Below, in pieces: positions 37,922-46,547 of a DNA stretch of 64,000 nt. Under the pieces are notes generated by a model, which saw nothing but the letters and a program-made list of their open reading frames with translations, did no database searches and had not been told where the DNA came from. The position numbers and the translations under genes were made by a program. Position 1 is the stretch's first letter; each line of letters begins with the position of its first letter. The DNA comes from CAVTLG01 sp963802635 (GTDB lineage Bacteria > Chloroflexota > Ktedonobacteria > Ktedonobacterales > Ktedonobacteraceae), in assembly GCA_963802635.1 (NCBI GenBank), contig CAWDJJ010000001.1, positions 3,038,001 through 3,102,000 of the forward strand, in the 5' to 3' direction.

Positions 37922-38445
37922 TTACTCATCATCGTAGGACCCATTCAGATTGCGCGAAGAACGACGAGTCACTGGAGCGTCCATATGTTGAGCCAGTTCC
38001 TGACGCAAGTCATCGTTATCATACATATAGGGAGCGCGCCGCTGCCACGGTCTGCGGAGATCTTCTGTCGTCACATCAAGATCCAGATAATCGGTTTGTG
38101 GATCAGCAGATTGCGCGTATTGCTCAGTAGTACTTTCATCTTCTAATGGCGCAGAGGAACGACGTCTACTCTGTTGCGTTGGCTGTATGTCCAGATTACG
38201 ACGCGGACGCCGCGGATAGCGAGTCCGTGTCGACTCCGCTGACTGATGAGAGGCACGCGTGTCATCATCCACGAATGGCTGACTGGCACGCGTTGGCGGA
38301 AGACGCTTTGCAGTCGTCGTTGGCGGTTGCTCTTCGTACTCATCAGCATAGCGCCGACTGGGACGCACTGACGCTTGACGTCTTGAAATCGCCGTTGGCG
38401 GCTCTGCGTATTCATCGTGGTTATCGTACTGCTGAGCGGCCTCAC
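37922..38445 (-). pseudogene. Displaced C-terminal part of the 38442-39053 protein (disordered, Arg/Pro-rich)
   Basis: The frame from 38445 to 37922 encodes CAQRREAAQQYDNHDEY followed by RPSRRYADEYEEQPPTTTAK and an acidic/basic disordered tail. Its composition continues that of the upstream gene, which stops at 38442 within a GC-rich palindrome (GGCGCTGCGCGCAGCGCC). A shift of one base (or a 7-base expansion) there would join both into one protein of about 375 residues. An internal ATG at 38368 could start a separate ORF, but no ribosome site supports it. Confidence 0.45.
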
Positions 38446-39053
38446 GGCGCTGCGCGCAGCGCCTGAGATTGATATTGACTGCGCGAACCTACCTGAGAGC
38501 CTGGAACACCAGGAGCCTGTCCCCGTGGAGCAGGCTGAGGGGCCGCTCGTCGCCTTGGAACATCCTTATTACGTACCGCCCGCTGCGCGGACCGGGACGC
38601 AGGTGATGGTGCATAGGCACTACGCGAAGATGGTGGTAATTGAGAGGCAGGCAATCTGCGCGCAAATGGTTCGTGATCAGCCGCTGGTAAACGCGAAGCG
38701 GACGGCTCAGGTAGATAGCGCTGCTCCAGGCGCTGACGATAGCGCGCTTCCTCTTCATCAGGGTACGCACACGCCTCCTCATAAACCTCCTGCACATAGC
38801 GCTCTGGAAATGCAGAAGCAGCATGGAACCGAGTCAGTGCAAACTCATCTTGATCTTGAAGCTCTGCATGCAAACGTTCATCATGACGCCGTGAGAGGAA
38901 AGAGAAGAGAGTCAAGGATATTGGAATGCTGAGAAGTAAAGCCGCTAATCCGCCTATTAACCCACCAAGCACCCAGGAATTCAGTGTATTACCATACCAA
39001 AGAACAATTGCGGCACCCGCAATAACGACCAATGCTGCAGCAACAGCCTTCAT
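38442..39053 (-). CDS. Membrane protein with long disordered cytoplasmic tail (probably frameshifted)
   Basis: Start at ATG 39053 (MKAVAAALVVIAGAAIV), preceded by GAAAGGAAG. Two hydrophobic helices (about 3-22 and 31-52) are followed by HDERLHAELQDQDEF and then a Pro/Ser/Arg-rich tail, no known domain. The frame stops at 38442 inside a perfect 18-bp palindrome, while a neighbouring frame carries on with similar composition to 37922. A dispersed repeat element (39072-39311) lies directly upstream of the ribosome site. Open frame extends further upstream to 39152, into that element, which I do not count as coding. Confidence 0.55.
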   Translation of the reverse strand: MKAVAAALVVIAGAAIVLWYGNTLNSWVLGGLIGGLAALLLSIPISLTLFSFLSRRHDERLHAELQDQDEFALTRFHAASAFPERYVQEVYEEACAYPDEEEARYRQRLEQRYLPEPSASRLPAADHEPFARRLPASQLPPSSRSAYAPSPASRSAQRAVRNKDVPRRRAAPQPAPRGQAPGVPGSQVGSRSQYQSQALRAAP

Positions 39054-39071
39054 CAAAGCCGTGCTTCCTTT

Positions 39072-39311
39072 CTGATACCCATAGACATTCAGAAACGCGT
39101 CCTTATTCCGCCTGACAACGCTGCTGGCGCAGTCAGTCAGGCGGATCAGCAACTCTCGCTGCTAGATATGAGTTATTCCGAACCTCTGAAACAGGTTCTA
39201 TCTAAGCCGGGGGTGCAGAGGGCTAGTTGCCCCTGTGAACCCTGAAGCAGCGGCACTGCAGGCACCGAGCACATACAGGCTGACTCATATCTCATCTGAA
39301 TGCAAGGAAAT
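39072..39311 (-). repeat. Dispersed repeat element, 240-bp copy
   Basis: On the minus strand it begins with GCATTCAGATGAG and ends CTGAATGTCTATGGGTATCAG, the same termini as the copies at 50241-50325 and 39544-39706. Inside, ATATGAGT..ACTCATAT pair, and a TAGCAGCGAGAGTTGC hairpin matches TAGCAACGAGAGTTGC of the 50,241 copy. The right end lies directly before the ribosome site of the 39053 gene. It probably is a non-autonomous palindromic element. Confidence 0.65.
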
Positions 39312-39543
39312 GCGTCTGAACTTGCGCAACATACCAAAACTCAACAATGACAACATACATCATGGATTTCTGTCACAAGTATAGCAAAATTCTGGAAAGA
39401 GTACAAGAGGAGGAAGAGGCAAGGACAGGGAGACAAACCAATAGCAGCATACACAACCCTTAAAAAGCAACAAGCAAACAGGTGCACATAACATAAAAGT
39501 ATGAAAGCACCTGCAAGAGCAACACCTTATCGCCCGACTGCCC

Positions 39544-39706
39544 CTAATACCCATAGACATTCAGAACACCTGATCATTGATACAAAAGATACGTTCATCG
39601 GCGTCCTGACCGAAAACCTGAACGAGGCTTCCGCCTCCGCTTGATAGTCCGCCAGAAACGAAGCTAGCGCTTCTAGCCTTCGGCTCATCTGAATGCAAGG
39701 CAATAT
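39544..39706 (-). repeat. Dispersed repeat element, 163-bp copy
   Basis: Minus-strand termini ATTGCCTTGCATTCAGATGAG and CTGAATGTCTATGGGTATTAG agree with the other copies; the interior differs and contains GAAGGCTAGAAGCGCTAGCTTC-like pairing. Its segment CAGAAACGAAGCTAGCGC resembles the sequence upstream of the TnpB stub (46160-46195, CAGAAACGAGGCTGTCGC), hinting at an IS200/IS605-related origin. It lies 50 bases past the lexA stop. The remaining 39312-39543 is A/G-rich and gene-free. Confidence 0.6.
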
Positions 39707-39759
39707 AAACAGAGATCGTCGATCTAGTAACTAGTAATACAGAAGAAAGGCTTAGTGGA

Positions 39760-40401
39760 TCAGGCAGCCGTGCCACATTGGCGGAAAATGGCTACAACCT
39801 TGCCCTGCACACGCCATTCACGATCCCAGACACTCTTGGGGATCAGAATAGGATCCAGCTCTGAGTTAGAGGGCTGCAAACGCACACGATCATGATCTTT
39901 CTCCTGGAAGAAGCGCTTCAACGTCGCGCTACCGCTGACCCCTTCCTGCATGTGCACCGCAACCACAATATCGCCATTCTGACAGGTAGATTGCGGTTTG
40001 ACAACCACATAATCGCCATCGCAGATATGGTCATCAATCATTGAGCGACCACGGACAACTAATGCATAAGAGTTGTCGGCATCAGCAAGACTATGGCTGA
40101 CCGCGACCGACTCGGTGGCATCAGAGAAAATGTCCAGCGGCTCGCCAGCGGCAATGTAGCCCATGACGGGAACACCATGCGTTTGCTTTGTGAGCTTGAT
40201 ACCACGGCTCTTCTTCGGTTGACGAGAAATTAAACCCTTCTTCTCCAACATCGTGAGATGATAATCCACATGACCAGTGCTAGCTATATTCATCTCGCGA
40301 CCAATCTCTCGATTGGTTGGCGGCATGCCTTCTAATTTCATGTATGCGACAATGAAATCATACATGCGGCGCTGTATTTCGCTGGCTTGTTCCAGTGACA
40401 T
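39760..40401 (-). CDS. lexA: LexA repressor
   Basis: 213 residues from ATG 40401 (MSLEQASEIQ). The N-terminal winged helix (TNREIGREMNIASTGHVDYHL) binds operators; the Ala85-Gly86 bond in YIAAGEP is the self-cleavage site; S120 (GRSMIDDHI) and K162 (SATLKRFF) form the catalytic dyad. RecA filaments trigger cleavage and SOS induction. A CGAAC-type box lies 117 bases upstream, consistent with autoregulation. The frame opens nine codons earlier at 40428; the later ATG starts exactly at conserved sequence. Confidence 0.93.
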   Translation of the reverse strand: MSLEQASEIQRRMYDFIVAYMKLEGMPPTNREIGREMNIASTGHVDYHLTMLEKKGLISRQPKKSRGIKLTKQTHGVPVMGYIAAGEPLDIFSDATESVAVSHSLADADNSYALVVRGRSMIDDHICDGDYVVVKPQSTCQNGDIVVAVHMQEGVSGSATLKRFFQEKDHDRVRLQPSNSELDPILIPKSVWDREWRVQGKVVAIFRQCGTAA

Positions 40402-40517
40402 AATACGCTCTCCTGCCTTTCTAAACACACGTGTGTGACATCCCCACAGCCACCAAAACTAGAACGACCATTCCAGAGAATAATACCACAACCGCATGAG
40501 CAATACAAGCCTTTTCT

Positions 40518-40530
40518 CGAACGTATTTTC
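40518..40530. promoter_or_regulatory. Candidate SOS box upstream of lexA
   Basis: CGAACGTATTTTC fits the Gram-positive/Chloroflexota LexA operator CGAAC-N4-GTTCG with G to T at the first base of the right half. It lies in the 403-base gene-free interval (40402-40804) between lexA and the divergent nuclease gene, so it could serve lexA autoregulation. Confidence 0.55.
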
Positions 40531-40804
40531 CGAAAAAATTTTCCTATGCGAGAAAAGAAAAGGACTTGGCAGTAAAGACGCTGTTTGTTATACTCCCTAG
40601 AGAGGATGAAAGAAAAGGTCATCATTGGCGCAAAACTACGTAGATCGTGTGCAGAGTAAATCCGGCAGGTTGCTGGAACGCAATTGCAGAAAAGAGAGTC
40701 TGCAAACAGGATCGCTATAATTTGCGCTCAACGCTTTGATAGGTGTACAATAGAGACATCAGTATTCGACGGAGCCGCGCGAAAGAGAGAGAGTCAGAAG
40801 AACT

Positions 40805-41344
40805 ATGGTAGAGATGACAGTTGAGAGCGTGCGCATAAACCTGGCTACGCAGCACAGAGTGGTCATCTTGAAAGCTACGAAGCAAGAGCGCTATCTCTTT
40901 ATCTGGATAGCGAATGCAGAGGCATATGCCATTGCCGTCGAACTTCAAGGAACGACTTCACCAAGACCACTTACCCATGATCTGCTTAAGAATGCGATTA
41001 CAGAACTGGGTGCCAAAATAGAGAGTATCGTCATTTCGGATCTGATCGACGATATCTATTATGCTCGTATTGTCCTCGATGTTGCGGGAAGACATGTTGA
41101 AATCGATTCGCGCCCCAGTGATGCGATAGCTCTTGCGGTACGTGCCAAGACACCCATCTATGTTGAAGAAAGCGTGTTGGAACGAGCCGGTGTCGCCCTG
41201 GAACAAAATGATGAAACATCCCACTCAACCGCAAAAGCTGCGCTTGAACACGAAGGCGAGGCTGAAGAGGGAGAAGATAACCTGGATGCGTACCGTGACT
41301 TCATTAATAGTCTGGATGTATTAGACGAGTTCGGCAAGGACTGA
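40805..41344 (+). CDS. Bifunctional nuclease (BFN, DUF151) family protein
   Basis: 179 residues. Residues 1-125 match the BFN domain: RVVILKATKQERYLFIWIANAEAYAIAVELQG, then PLTHDLLKNAITELGAKIESIVISDL and the hallmark VEIDSRPSDAIALAVRAKTPIYV. Plant members have RNase/DNase activity; bacterial function is little known. The C-terminal 50 residues are acidic (EHEGEAEEGEDNLDAY). Its last codons SLDVLDEF form the left arm of a perfect 22-bp hairpin that reaches past the stop. GTG or alternative starts are not needed; ATG 40805 follows a purine-rich AGAGAGAGAG stretch. Confidence 0.88.
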   Translation: MVEMTVESVRINLATQHRVVILKATKQERYLFIWIANAEAYAIAVELQGTTSPRPLTHDLLKNAITELGAKIESIVISDLIDDIYYARIVLDVAGRHVEIDSRPSDAIALAVRAKTPIYVEESVLERAGVALEQNDETSHSTAKAALEHEGEAEEGEDNLDAYRDFINSLDVLDEFGKD

Positions 41345-41365
41345 CTCGTCTAATACATCCAGACT
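41309..41365. terminator. Perfect 22-bp hairpin spanning the BFN stop codon
   Basis: Arms 41309-41330 and 41344-41365 are exact reverse complements with a 13-base loop containing the stop codon. It lies between convergent genes and so could act in both directions; there is no T-run, only GTCCTCC after the right arm. The right arm is effectively an inverted copy of the gene's own 3' end. Confidence 0.6.
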
Positions 41366-41396
41366 GTCCTCCTGGATTATACGACTGCGGGGACTG

Positions 41397-42041
41397 TTAG
41401 CGGGCATACAAACAAAGTCTTAAGCAGCGCACGAGTAAACGTGACAGCAAACCGTAAGCAAAGACTGCCAGCAAGGTATAGACCTCTATGTTGGCAGGAA
41501 ATGTCAGAGAAAACTGTTGCAACAGAGCAGAGAAGGGCATAACAAACATAGCGGTAAGCGCGTAAAGCATACCTACCCACGGAAGAGCTGTCGAGAGGTT
41601 TATCAGCCGTACAGCGAGACGTGCCAGCAAAAGCAGTTGCAGCAGGACAAATCCCATGCCAACTAGCGCTGGAATAGGGCTATACTGCTGCTTATGTTGC
41701 ACTTTTTCAGATGGATCGGGCATAGCGGGGTGAACAGAATTTTGCGGCAGATACGGGTAATTGCCTGTTTGTGGAGGATACGCTCCCGGTTGCGCAGATG
41801 GAATAGGCACGAAACCTGGCATATACTGTCCTGGATATGGCGCTGGCACAAACCCAGGCGCATATTGTCCCATGTATGGTTGGGCGTATGACTGGGAAAC
41901 TGGGATCGTCTGCTCGGGAGCGTAATTGCCATTCACACCTGCTAGTGGATATGATGATATGACGAAACGAGGCATTGGCTCTGTAGGTTGATTGTGATCA
42001 TCGATCTTTTCAGCCTGGCGATTTTGGAGGACCTTACCCAT
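41397..42041 (-). CDS. YggT-like membrane protein with Pro/Tyr/Gln-rich N-terminus
   Basis: About 214 residues from ATG 42041, which has AGGGAG seven bases upstream. Residues 35-115 are low complexity with repeated QYAPGFVP/QYMPGFVP and GxYP units. The C-terminal half has two or three hydrophobic helices and the YggT pattern (LLLARLAVRLINLS, LPWVGMLYALTAMFVMPFSALLQ, VFAYGLLSRLLVRCLRL). YggT proteins are small membrane proteins near cell-division or potassium-related genes, role uncertain. The N-terminal tail is an addition to the family. Confidence 0.7.
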   Translation of the reverse strand: MGKVLQNRQAEKIDDHNQPTEPMPRFVISSYPLAGVNGNYAPEQTIPVSQSYAQPYMGQYAPGFVPAPYPGQYMPGFVPIPSAQPGAYPPQTGNYPYLPQNSVHPAMPDPSEKVQHKQQYSPIPALVGMGFVLLQLLLLARLAVRLINLSTALPWVGMLYALTAMFVMPFSALLQQFSLTFPANIEVYTLLAVFAYGLLSRLLVRCLRLCLYAR

Positions 42042-42436
42042 TTTTGCACTCCCTGAAAATGTCTGCAAGCGGTCTATAAACATATGAAACAGGCATTCAA
42101 TTGACGTGCTACGCCTTCACGTGATATTTCGTCCGATGATCCCACCTCGTTTTTTTCTTCTATCATTATCACGAGATAGTCAGGTACTATTTTCAAAGCG
42201 TACCACCTTACGGTGTTACGTATCTAGTAGATAGATTACTTCACTATTGTGTACGTTACACACATAGCAGTGTTGTAATTATAGACGGAAAAACCTGATT
42301 ATTACAAAAACATAGGTAAAAAATAACAGAAAAAATGCTATGAAACGATTAGCGTTACGAACTATCCAGGAGAAGGATGCTATGTTACAATATATCGGTA
42401 ACGTAGTAAAGAAGCTGAAGGAGTTAAATTTGATCG
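42042..42436. other. Intergenic region between divergent YggT-like and gltX genes
   Basis: AT-rich, gene-free, and expected to hold the two divergent promoters. GTGTACGTTACAC (42249-42262) is a small palindrome. No RNA gene or terminator recognised. Confidence 0.4.
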
Positions 42437-43960
42437 ATGACACAGATCGATAATCATTCATCAGAGCAGGCCGCGCTGGCAGGGCAAAAAGCCCCCCGGC
42501 TGCGTTACGCGCCAAGTCCAACTGGTTTTCAACACATCGGCGGTTTCCGCACTGCTCTGTTTAGCTGGCTCTTTGCGCGACATAGCGGAGGACAGTTTAT
42601 CCTGCGCATAGAAGATACCGATACCGAGCGCACAGTCGAAGGCACAGTTGACGATTTTATGCAGGGCCTACAGTGGTTAGGCATGGATTTTGATGAAGGC
42701 CCAGTGATCGGTGGCCCTTATGGTCCCTATTATCAAACGCAGCGTATAGCTCTCTATCAGCACTACGCAAACCAGTTGATAGAGTCTGGACATGCATACC
42801 ACTGTTACTGCACAAAAGAGCGTCTTGAGGAGATGCGTAAGGCGCAAGAGGCACAAAAGCTTCCACCACGTTACGACCGTCACTGCCGCTACCTGAGTCG
42901 CGCTGAGCGTGAGGCACTGGAGGCGGAGGGCCAGTCCTGGACGGTGCGCTTCGCCATGCCTCTGGACGGTGAGACCACGGTCCATGACCAGCTCCACGGC
43001 GATATGGTCTTCAAAAATAGTGATCTGGACGACTTTATTATCCTCAAAGCCAACGGACTGGCACCATATCACCTCGCGCACCTTGTTGATGACCATCTGA
43101 TGGGTATCACCCATGTATTGCGCGGCGAAGAATGGATCTCGAGCGCACCACGGCATATCCAGATCTACCAGGCACTGAGCTGGGAAGCACCATTGTTCTA
43201 CCATGTACCATCCGTGCTGGGTAACGATAGAAAGAAATTGAGCAAACGGAAAAATGCTCCCTCCTGGTCAGACCTTCAGAAACAGGGCTTTTTGCCCGAG
43301 GCGGTCTTTAATTTCCTGGCCTTGCTCGGCTGGTCCTATGACGATAAGACCGAAACCTTCAGCAAAGAGGAGTTGATACGCGCATTTACGCTGGATCGTG
43401 TTAGCGTCTCGGGCGGCATTTACGATCCAGTGAAACTGCTGTCGATGAATGGCGATTACATTCGCCGACTCCCATTAGAGGAACTGGTACAGCGCGCTCT
43501 TCCTTATATGGAACGCCCAGAGATCGAGGGTGGCCTACCTGCTAGCATACAACGTCCGCTCAATGTGGCGTATACAACACGCGTGCTCAGCCTTGAGCAT
43601 GAGCGCCTAAAAACATTGGGTGAAGCTGCTTATGTGGTCTCTTTCTTCTTCGAAAAAGATATCACCTATGAACTGTCAATGCTCATACAGAAAGGTATGG
43701 ATGCTCCCCGCACGTGTGATGCCTTGCGAGCTGCCTATGAACTACTGGCAGGGCTAGAGCAATGGGAACATACGCTCATGGAGCCTCCTATGCGCGAATT
43801 AGCAGTAAAGCTTGGCCTGAAAACAGGACAATTGTTCGGCTCAGTACGCACGGCAGTCAGCGGACGGACGGCCACGCCACCACTCTTCCAGATGATGGAA
43901 GTACTTGGTCGTGAAGTCAGTCTGCGACGTATTGCCGAGGCAATTGCCCGCCTGGACTAA
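42437..43960 (+). CDS. gltX: Glutamyl-tRNA synthetase
   Basis: 507 residues, class I synthetase that charges tRNA-Glu. RYAPSPTGFQHIGGFRTAL holds the HIGH-type motif (HIGG), LRIEDTDTER follows, and DRKKLSKRKNA is the KMSKS loop. The C-terminal 180 residues form the helical anticodon-binding cage typical of bacterial GluRS, absent in GluQRS at 4386-5357. AAGGAG lies 13 bases before the ATG, a rather long spacing. A T-tailed hairpin follows at 43981. Confidence 0.95.
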   Translation: MTQIDNHSSEQAALAGQKAPRLRYAPSPTGFQHIGGFRTALFSWLFARHSGGQFILRIEDTDTERTVEGTVDDFMQGLQWLGMDFDEGPVIGGPYGPYYQTQRIALYQHYANQLIESGHAYHCYCTKERLEEMRKAQEAQKLPPRYDRHCRYLSRAEREALEAEGQSWTVRFAMPLDGETTVHDQLHGDMVFKNSDLDDFIILKANGLAPYHLAHLVDDHLMGITHVLRGEEWISSAPRHIQIYQALSWEAPLFYHVPSVLGNDRKKLSKRKNAPSWSDLQKQGFLPEAVFNFLALLGWSYDDKTETFSKEELIRAFTLDRVSVSGGIYDPVKLLSMNGDYIRRLPLEELVQRALPYMERPEIEGGLPASIQRPLNVAYTTRVLSLEHERLKTLGEAAYVVSFFFEKDITYELSMLIQKGMDAPRTCDALRAAYELLAGLEQWEHTLMEPPMRELAVKLGLKTGQLFGSVRTAVSGRTATPPLFQMMEVLGREVSLRRIAEAIARLD

Positions 43961-43980
43961 AACAACCTTGTCAATGATGC

Positions 43981-44009
43981 AAGGCACTCTCCAGTGGAGT
44001 GCCTTTCTT
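43981..44009 (+). terminator. Intrinsic terminator after gltX
   Basis: AGGCACTC and GAGTGCCT pair around a seven-base loop and are followed by TTCTT, 20 bases past the gltX stop. Confidence 0.75.
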
Positions 44010-44011
44010 GG

Positions 44012-44037
44012 CTGATACCCATATGCATTCAGATGAG
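44012..44037 (-). repeat. Short copy of the dispersed repeat end
   Basis: The minus strand reads TCATCTGAATGCATATGGGTATCAG, a fusion of both termini of the dispersed element family with no interior. It lies just upstream of the DUF6483 gene. Confidence 0.55.
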
Positions 44038-44060
44038 CAAGAAACGGGAAGAAGAGACGC

Positions 44061-44720
44061 ATGATTAATAAAGACTATCTTTTGCGCCTGGCCGAGCAAT
44101 TTGGCAGAGAACTGGCCGTATTATTGCACCTGAGACAGTCTAATAAAAATGACGAGGCCCTGTTCTATATTGATGATCTCTTGCTAAAAACGGTAGGGTT
44201 GACATCCCGCTTTATTAACTCCCTTACGGAGGAGGTACTCGTCAAGATGCTCTCGCCGCTGGGTCATCTAAATGTTGAAGCTAGCCTATGGATTGCCACG
44301 ATGCTGAAAGCTGAAGGAGAGATCTACGCAGAGCAGGGTAATACGAAAGAAAGCTATTATCGCTACCTCAAGTCCTTGTATCTATTCCTTGCTGTTCTAC
44401 AGCAGGAACCGGCAGATAGCGATTCGCATTTCTATATTGAAACGCAAGAATTACTGAAAAAACTCACAGACTATGAGCTGCCCAATACGGTAAAACAGCA
44501 ATTGTTGACGTATTATGAGCATGTTGGACAATATGCCAGAGCCGAGGATACGCTCTTTGAATTGCTTGAGGCATTCCCCCGAGACAGCACGTTACTTGCA
44601 CAAGGGCGCGCTTTTTATACACACTTGCTTACCAAAAGCGCCGCTGATTTGCAGGCAGGGAATTTTTCACATGAGGAGGTGGAAGAGGGTTTGCAACAAC
44701 TACAAGATAAAGCAGATTAG
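44061..44720 (+). CDS. DUF6483 family protein (TPR-like helical)
   Basis: 219 residues. The start INKDYLLRLAEQFGRELAVLL and the phrase EALFYIDDLLLKTVGLTSRFINSL fit DUF6483, an all-helical family from Firmicutes and Chloroflexota with no assigned function. A TPR-like pair (VEASLWIATMLKAEGEIYAEQG, YYEHVGQYARAEDTLFELLEA) follows. No enzyme motif. GGGAAGAAGAG precedes the ATG. It lies behind a gltX terminator and is convergent with the aldo/keto reductase gene. Confidence 0.75.
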   Translation: MINKDYLLRLAEQFGRELAVLLHLRQSNKNDEALFYIDDLLLKTVGLTSRFINSLTEEVLVKMLSPLGHLNVEASLWIATMLKAEGEIYAEQGNTKESYYRYLKSLYLFLAVLQQEPADSDSHFYIETQELLKKLTDYELPNTVKQQLLTYYEHVGQYARAEDTLFELLEAFPRDSTLLAQGRAFYTHLLTKSAADLQAGNFSHEEVEEGLQQLQDKAD

Positions 44721-44882
44721 CCTCCACTCAACACATCGTCGCGGCTTGATAGGGCAACGTCGACGGCAACCGACGCAACCACATCATCAGGTTTTTTTTG
44801 AGACTAAGGAAGCCTGCACGAGTGTTGCACAGACTTCTAGTGATCCTCAAAGCAGGCCAATACATAAATATGCGCTTATCAC

Positions 44883-45848
44883 TCACACATAGCTTACGAT
44901 GTCACCAATGATCTGGTCAACTTGAGCAATGACATCGTCTGATAGTGTAATGTCGCCAGCTTTCACATTCTCCTCTATTTGCTGGACACTGGTAGCACCA
45001 ATGATGGCGGAACTTACATTCTGCTGACGCAATATCCAGGCCAGAGCCAGTTGCGAGAGGGTATAATCATGCTGCTGAGCAAACTCATTGAGACGTTGTA
45101 CAGCGCTGAGCGTCTCGTCATTCAAGCGATCTTTCATGAACATATTTTGCCGCTCATTGGCGGCGCGCGTCCCGACCTGAGGCTGCTGACCCGGCTTGTA
45201 TTTACCAGTGAGGATACCTTGCGCAAGTGGCGAAAAGACCACCTGCCCAATACCTTCACGCTCACACAGTGGAATAACCTCACGTTCAATATAGCGCGTC
45301 AAGATGTTGTAGCAAGGCTGATTCGACACAATGCGGTCCAGATTAAGCTCGCGCGCCAGCGAAATAGCGTCGTCGATCTGCACCGCAGACCACTCTGAGA
45401 CACCCGCGTAGAGAATCTTTCCTTGCGTCATCAGGTCGCCGAGAACTCGCAACGTCTCTTCCAGAGGAGTATTGCTATCATAGCGATGACATTGATAGAT
45501 ATCGATGTAATCAGTACCCAGACGGCGCAAGCTGGCGTGACACTGCTCAAAGATGTGTTTGCGCGAGAGTCCCCGATCATTGGGGCCTTCACCCATCGGA
45601 AAATAGACTTTCGTCGCCAGAACATACGACTCGCGCGAGAATTCCTTAAGCGCACGGCCTACCACTTGCTCAGCTCCACCTCGGTTGTAAACATTCGCGG
45701 TATCAAAAAAATTCACACCAGCATGATATGCTGCGTGAATACATTGTGTCGCTTTATCCTCGGCAACGGCATCACTGTACGTAAGCCAGCTTCCAAGAGA
45801 AATTGCGCTGACTTTGACGCCAGCACGTCCTAAACGTCGATACTGCAT
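44883..45848 (-). CDS. Aldo/keto reductase (K+ channel beta-subunit-like)
   Basis: A 321-residue TIM-barrel NADPH oxidoreductase. FFDTANVYNRGGAEQVVGRAL has the catalytic Asp and Tyr, VLATKVYFPMG the Lys, and IDIYQCHRYDSNTPLEETL the His region (QCHR rather than QxH). LSQLALAWILRQQNVSSAIIGATS is the NADP-binding end. RKHIFEQCHASLRRLGTDY is shared with the Kvbeta/YghZ branch. Substrate is an aldehyde or ketone of unknown identity. Cytosolic. Confidence 0.9.
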   Translation of the reverse strand: MQYRRLGRAGVKVSAISLGSWLTYSDAVAEDKATQCIHAAYHAGVNFFDTANVYNRGGAEQVVGRALKEFSRESYVLATKVYFPMGEGPNDRGLSRKHIFEQCHASLRRLGTDYIDIYQCHRYDSNTPLEETLRVLGDLMTQGKILYAGVSEWSAVQIDDAISLARELNLDRIVSNQPCYNILTRYIEREVIPLCEREGIGQVVFSPLAQGILTGKYKPGQQPQVGTRAANERQNMFMKDRLNDETLSAVQRLNEFAQQHDYTLSQLALAWILRQQNVSSAIIGATSVQQIEENVKAGDITLSDDVIAQVDQIIGDIVSYV

Positions 45849-46229
45849 TTGAAATAGCTGCTCCTTCTTTAATCAGGTTCTTTGGGTCTTTCCATCTACA
45901 CGATATGGCACACACGGCAAGATGTCAAGGCCAAGCATGCTTCTCAGCCAGATCCAAGATGAGCTAGCCATTTGTCTCTTACAGTGAACGGCCCAGAAAG
46001 CCCCCGTCATTCATGCGGAGGATGAATGGGCGTTCCTTGTTTGGGGCTGGGATACAGGGGTACGCGTCTTCTGATGAAATATTCATTTCACATCTCAAAG
46101 ATGAATATTTCTTTATTGACATGTATGGTATAATATGCGCATATCCTCTTAAACAGTCAGAAACGAGGCTGTCGCCGCTAGCTACGCTCATCTGACTGAG
46201 AGGAGGTATTCTTGAAAGGAGCGAACAGT
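45849..46229. other. Intergenic region with left end of an IS200/IS605-type element
   Basis: No gene in 45849-46229. Bases about 46150-46210 contain CAGAAACGAGGCTGTCGCCG and CTACGCTCATCTGACTGAG, imperfectly palindromic sequence of the kind found at IS200/IS605 ends, directly before the TnpB stub. Confidence 0.45.
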
Positions 46230-46520
46230 ATGTTGACCTACGAGTACAAGTGTGCTGGCACCAGGGCACAATACGCAGCCATTGACGAAGCCATACGCAC
46301 GGTCCAGTTCATCCGCAACAAGTGCCTGCGCCTGTGGAGAGATACTCGTGGGGTCAACAAGAACGATCTGCAATGCTATTGCGCGGTTCTCGCCAAAGAG
46401 TTTTCCTTTGCCAACGATCTTAACTCCCAGGCACGCCAGACGGCGGCAGATCGTGCATGGTTCTCCCTATCGTGTTTCTACGAAAACTGCAAACAACAGA
46501 AGCCTGGTAGACTCTGTTGA
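46230..46520 (+). pseudogene. TnpB (IS200/IS605 OrfB) N-terminal stub
   Basis: MLTYEYKCAGTRAQYAAIDE and TVQFIRNKCLRLWRDTRGVN are the N-terminal (OrfB_IS605) part of TnpB, the RNA-guided nuclease of IS605 elements. The protein is cut after FYENCKQQKPGR, where the IS1182-type sequence begins; RuvC domain, zinc ribbon and the 3' omega/re-RNA region are all missing, so it is inactive. AAAGGAG lies before the first ATG (46230). Confidence 0.75.
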
Positions 46521-46547
46521 CGAATGAGACTCCAAATCGAATGAGCG

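Noticed and set aside
39190..39280. Cobalamin-type riboswitch in the 39072-39311 region
   Set aside because: No B12 box or core pairing; the segment is explained as part of the dispersed repeat element.
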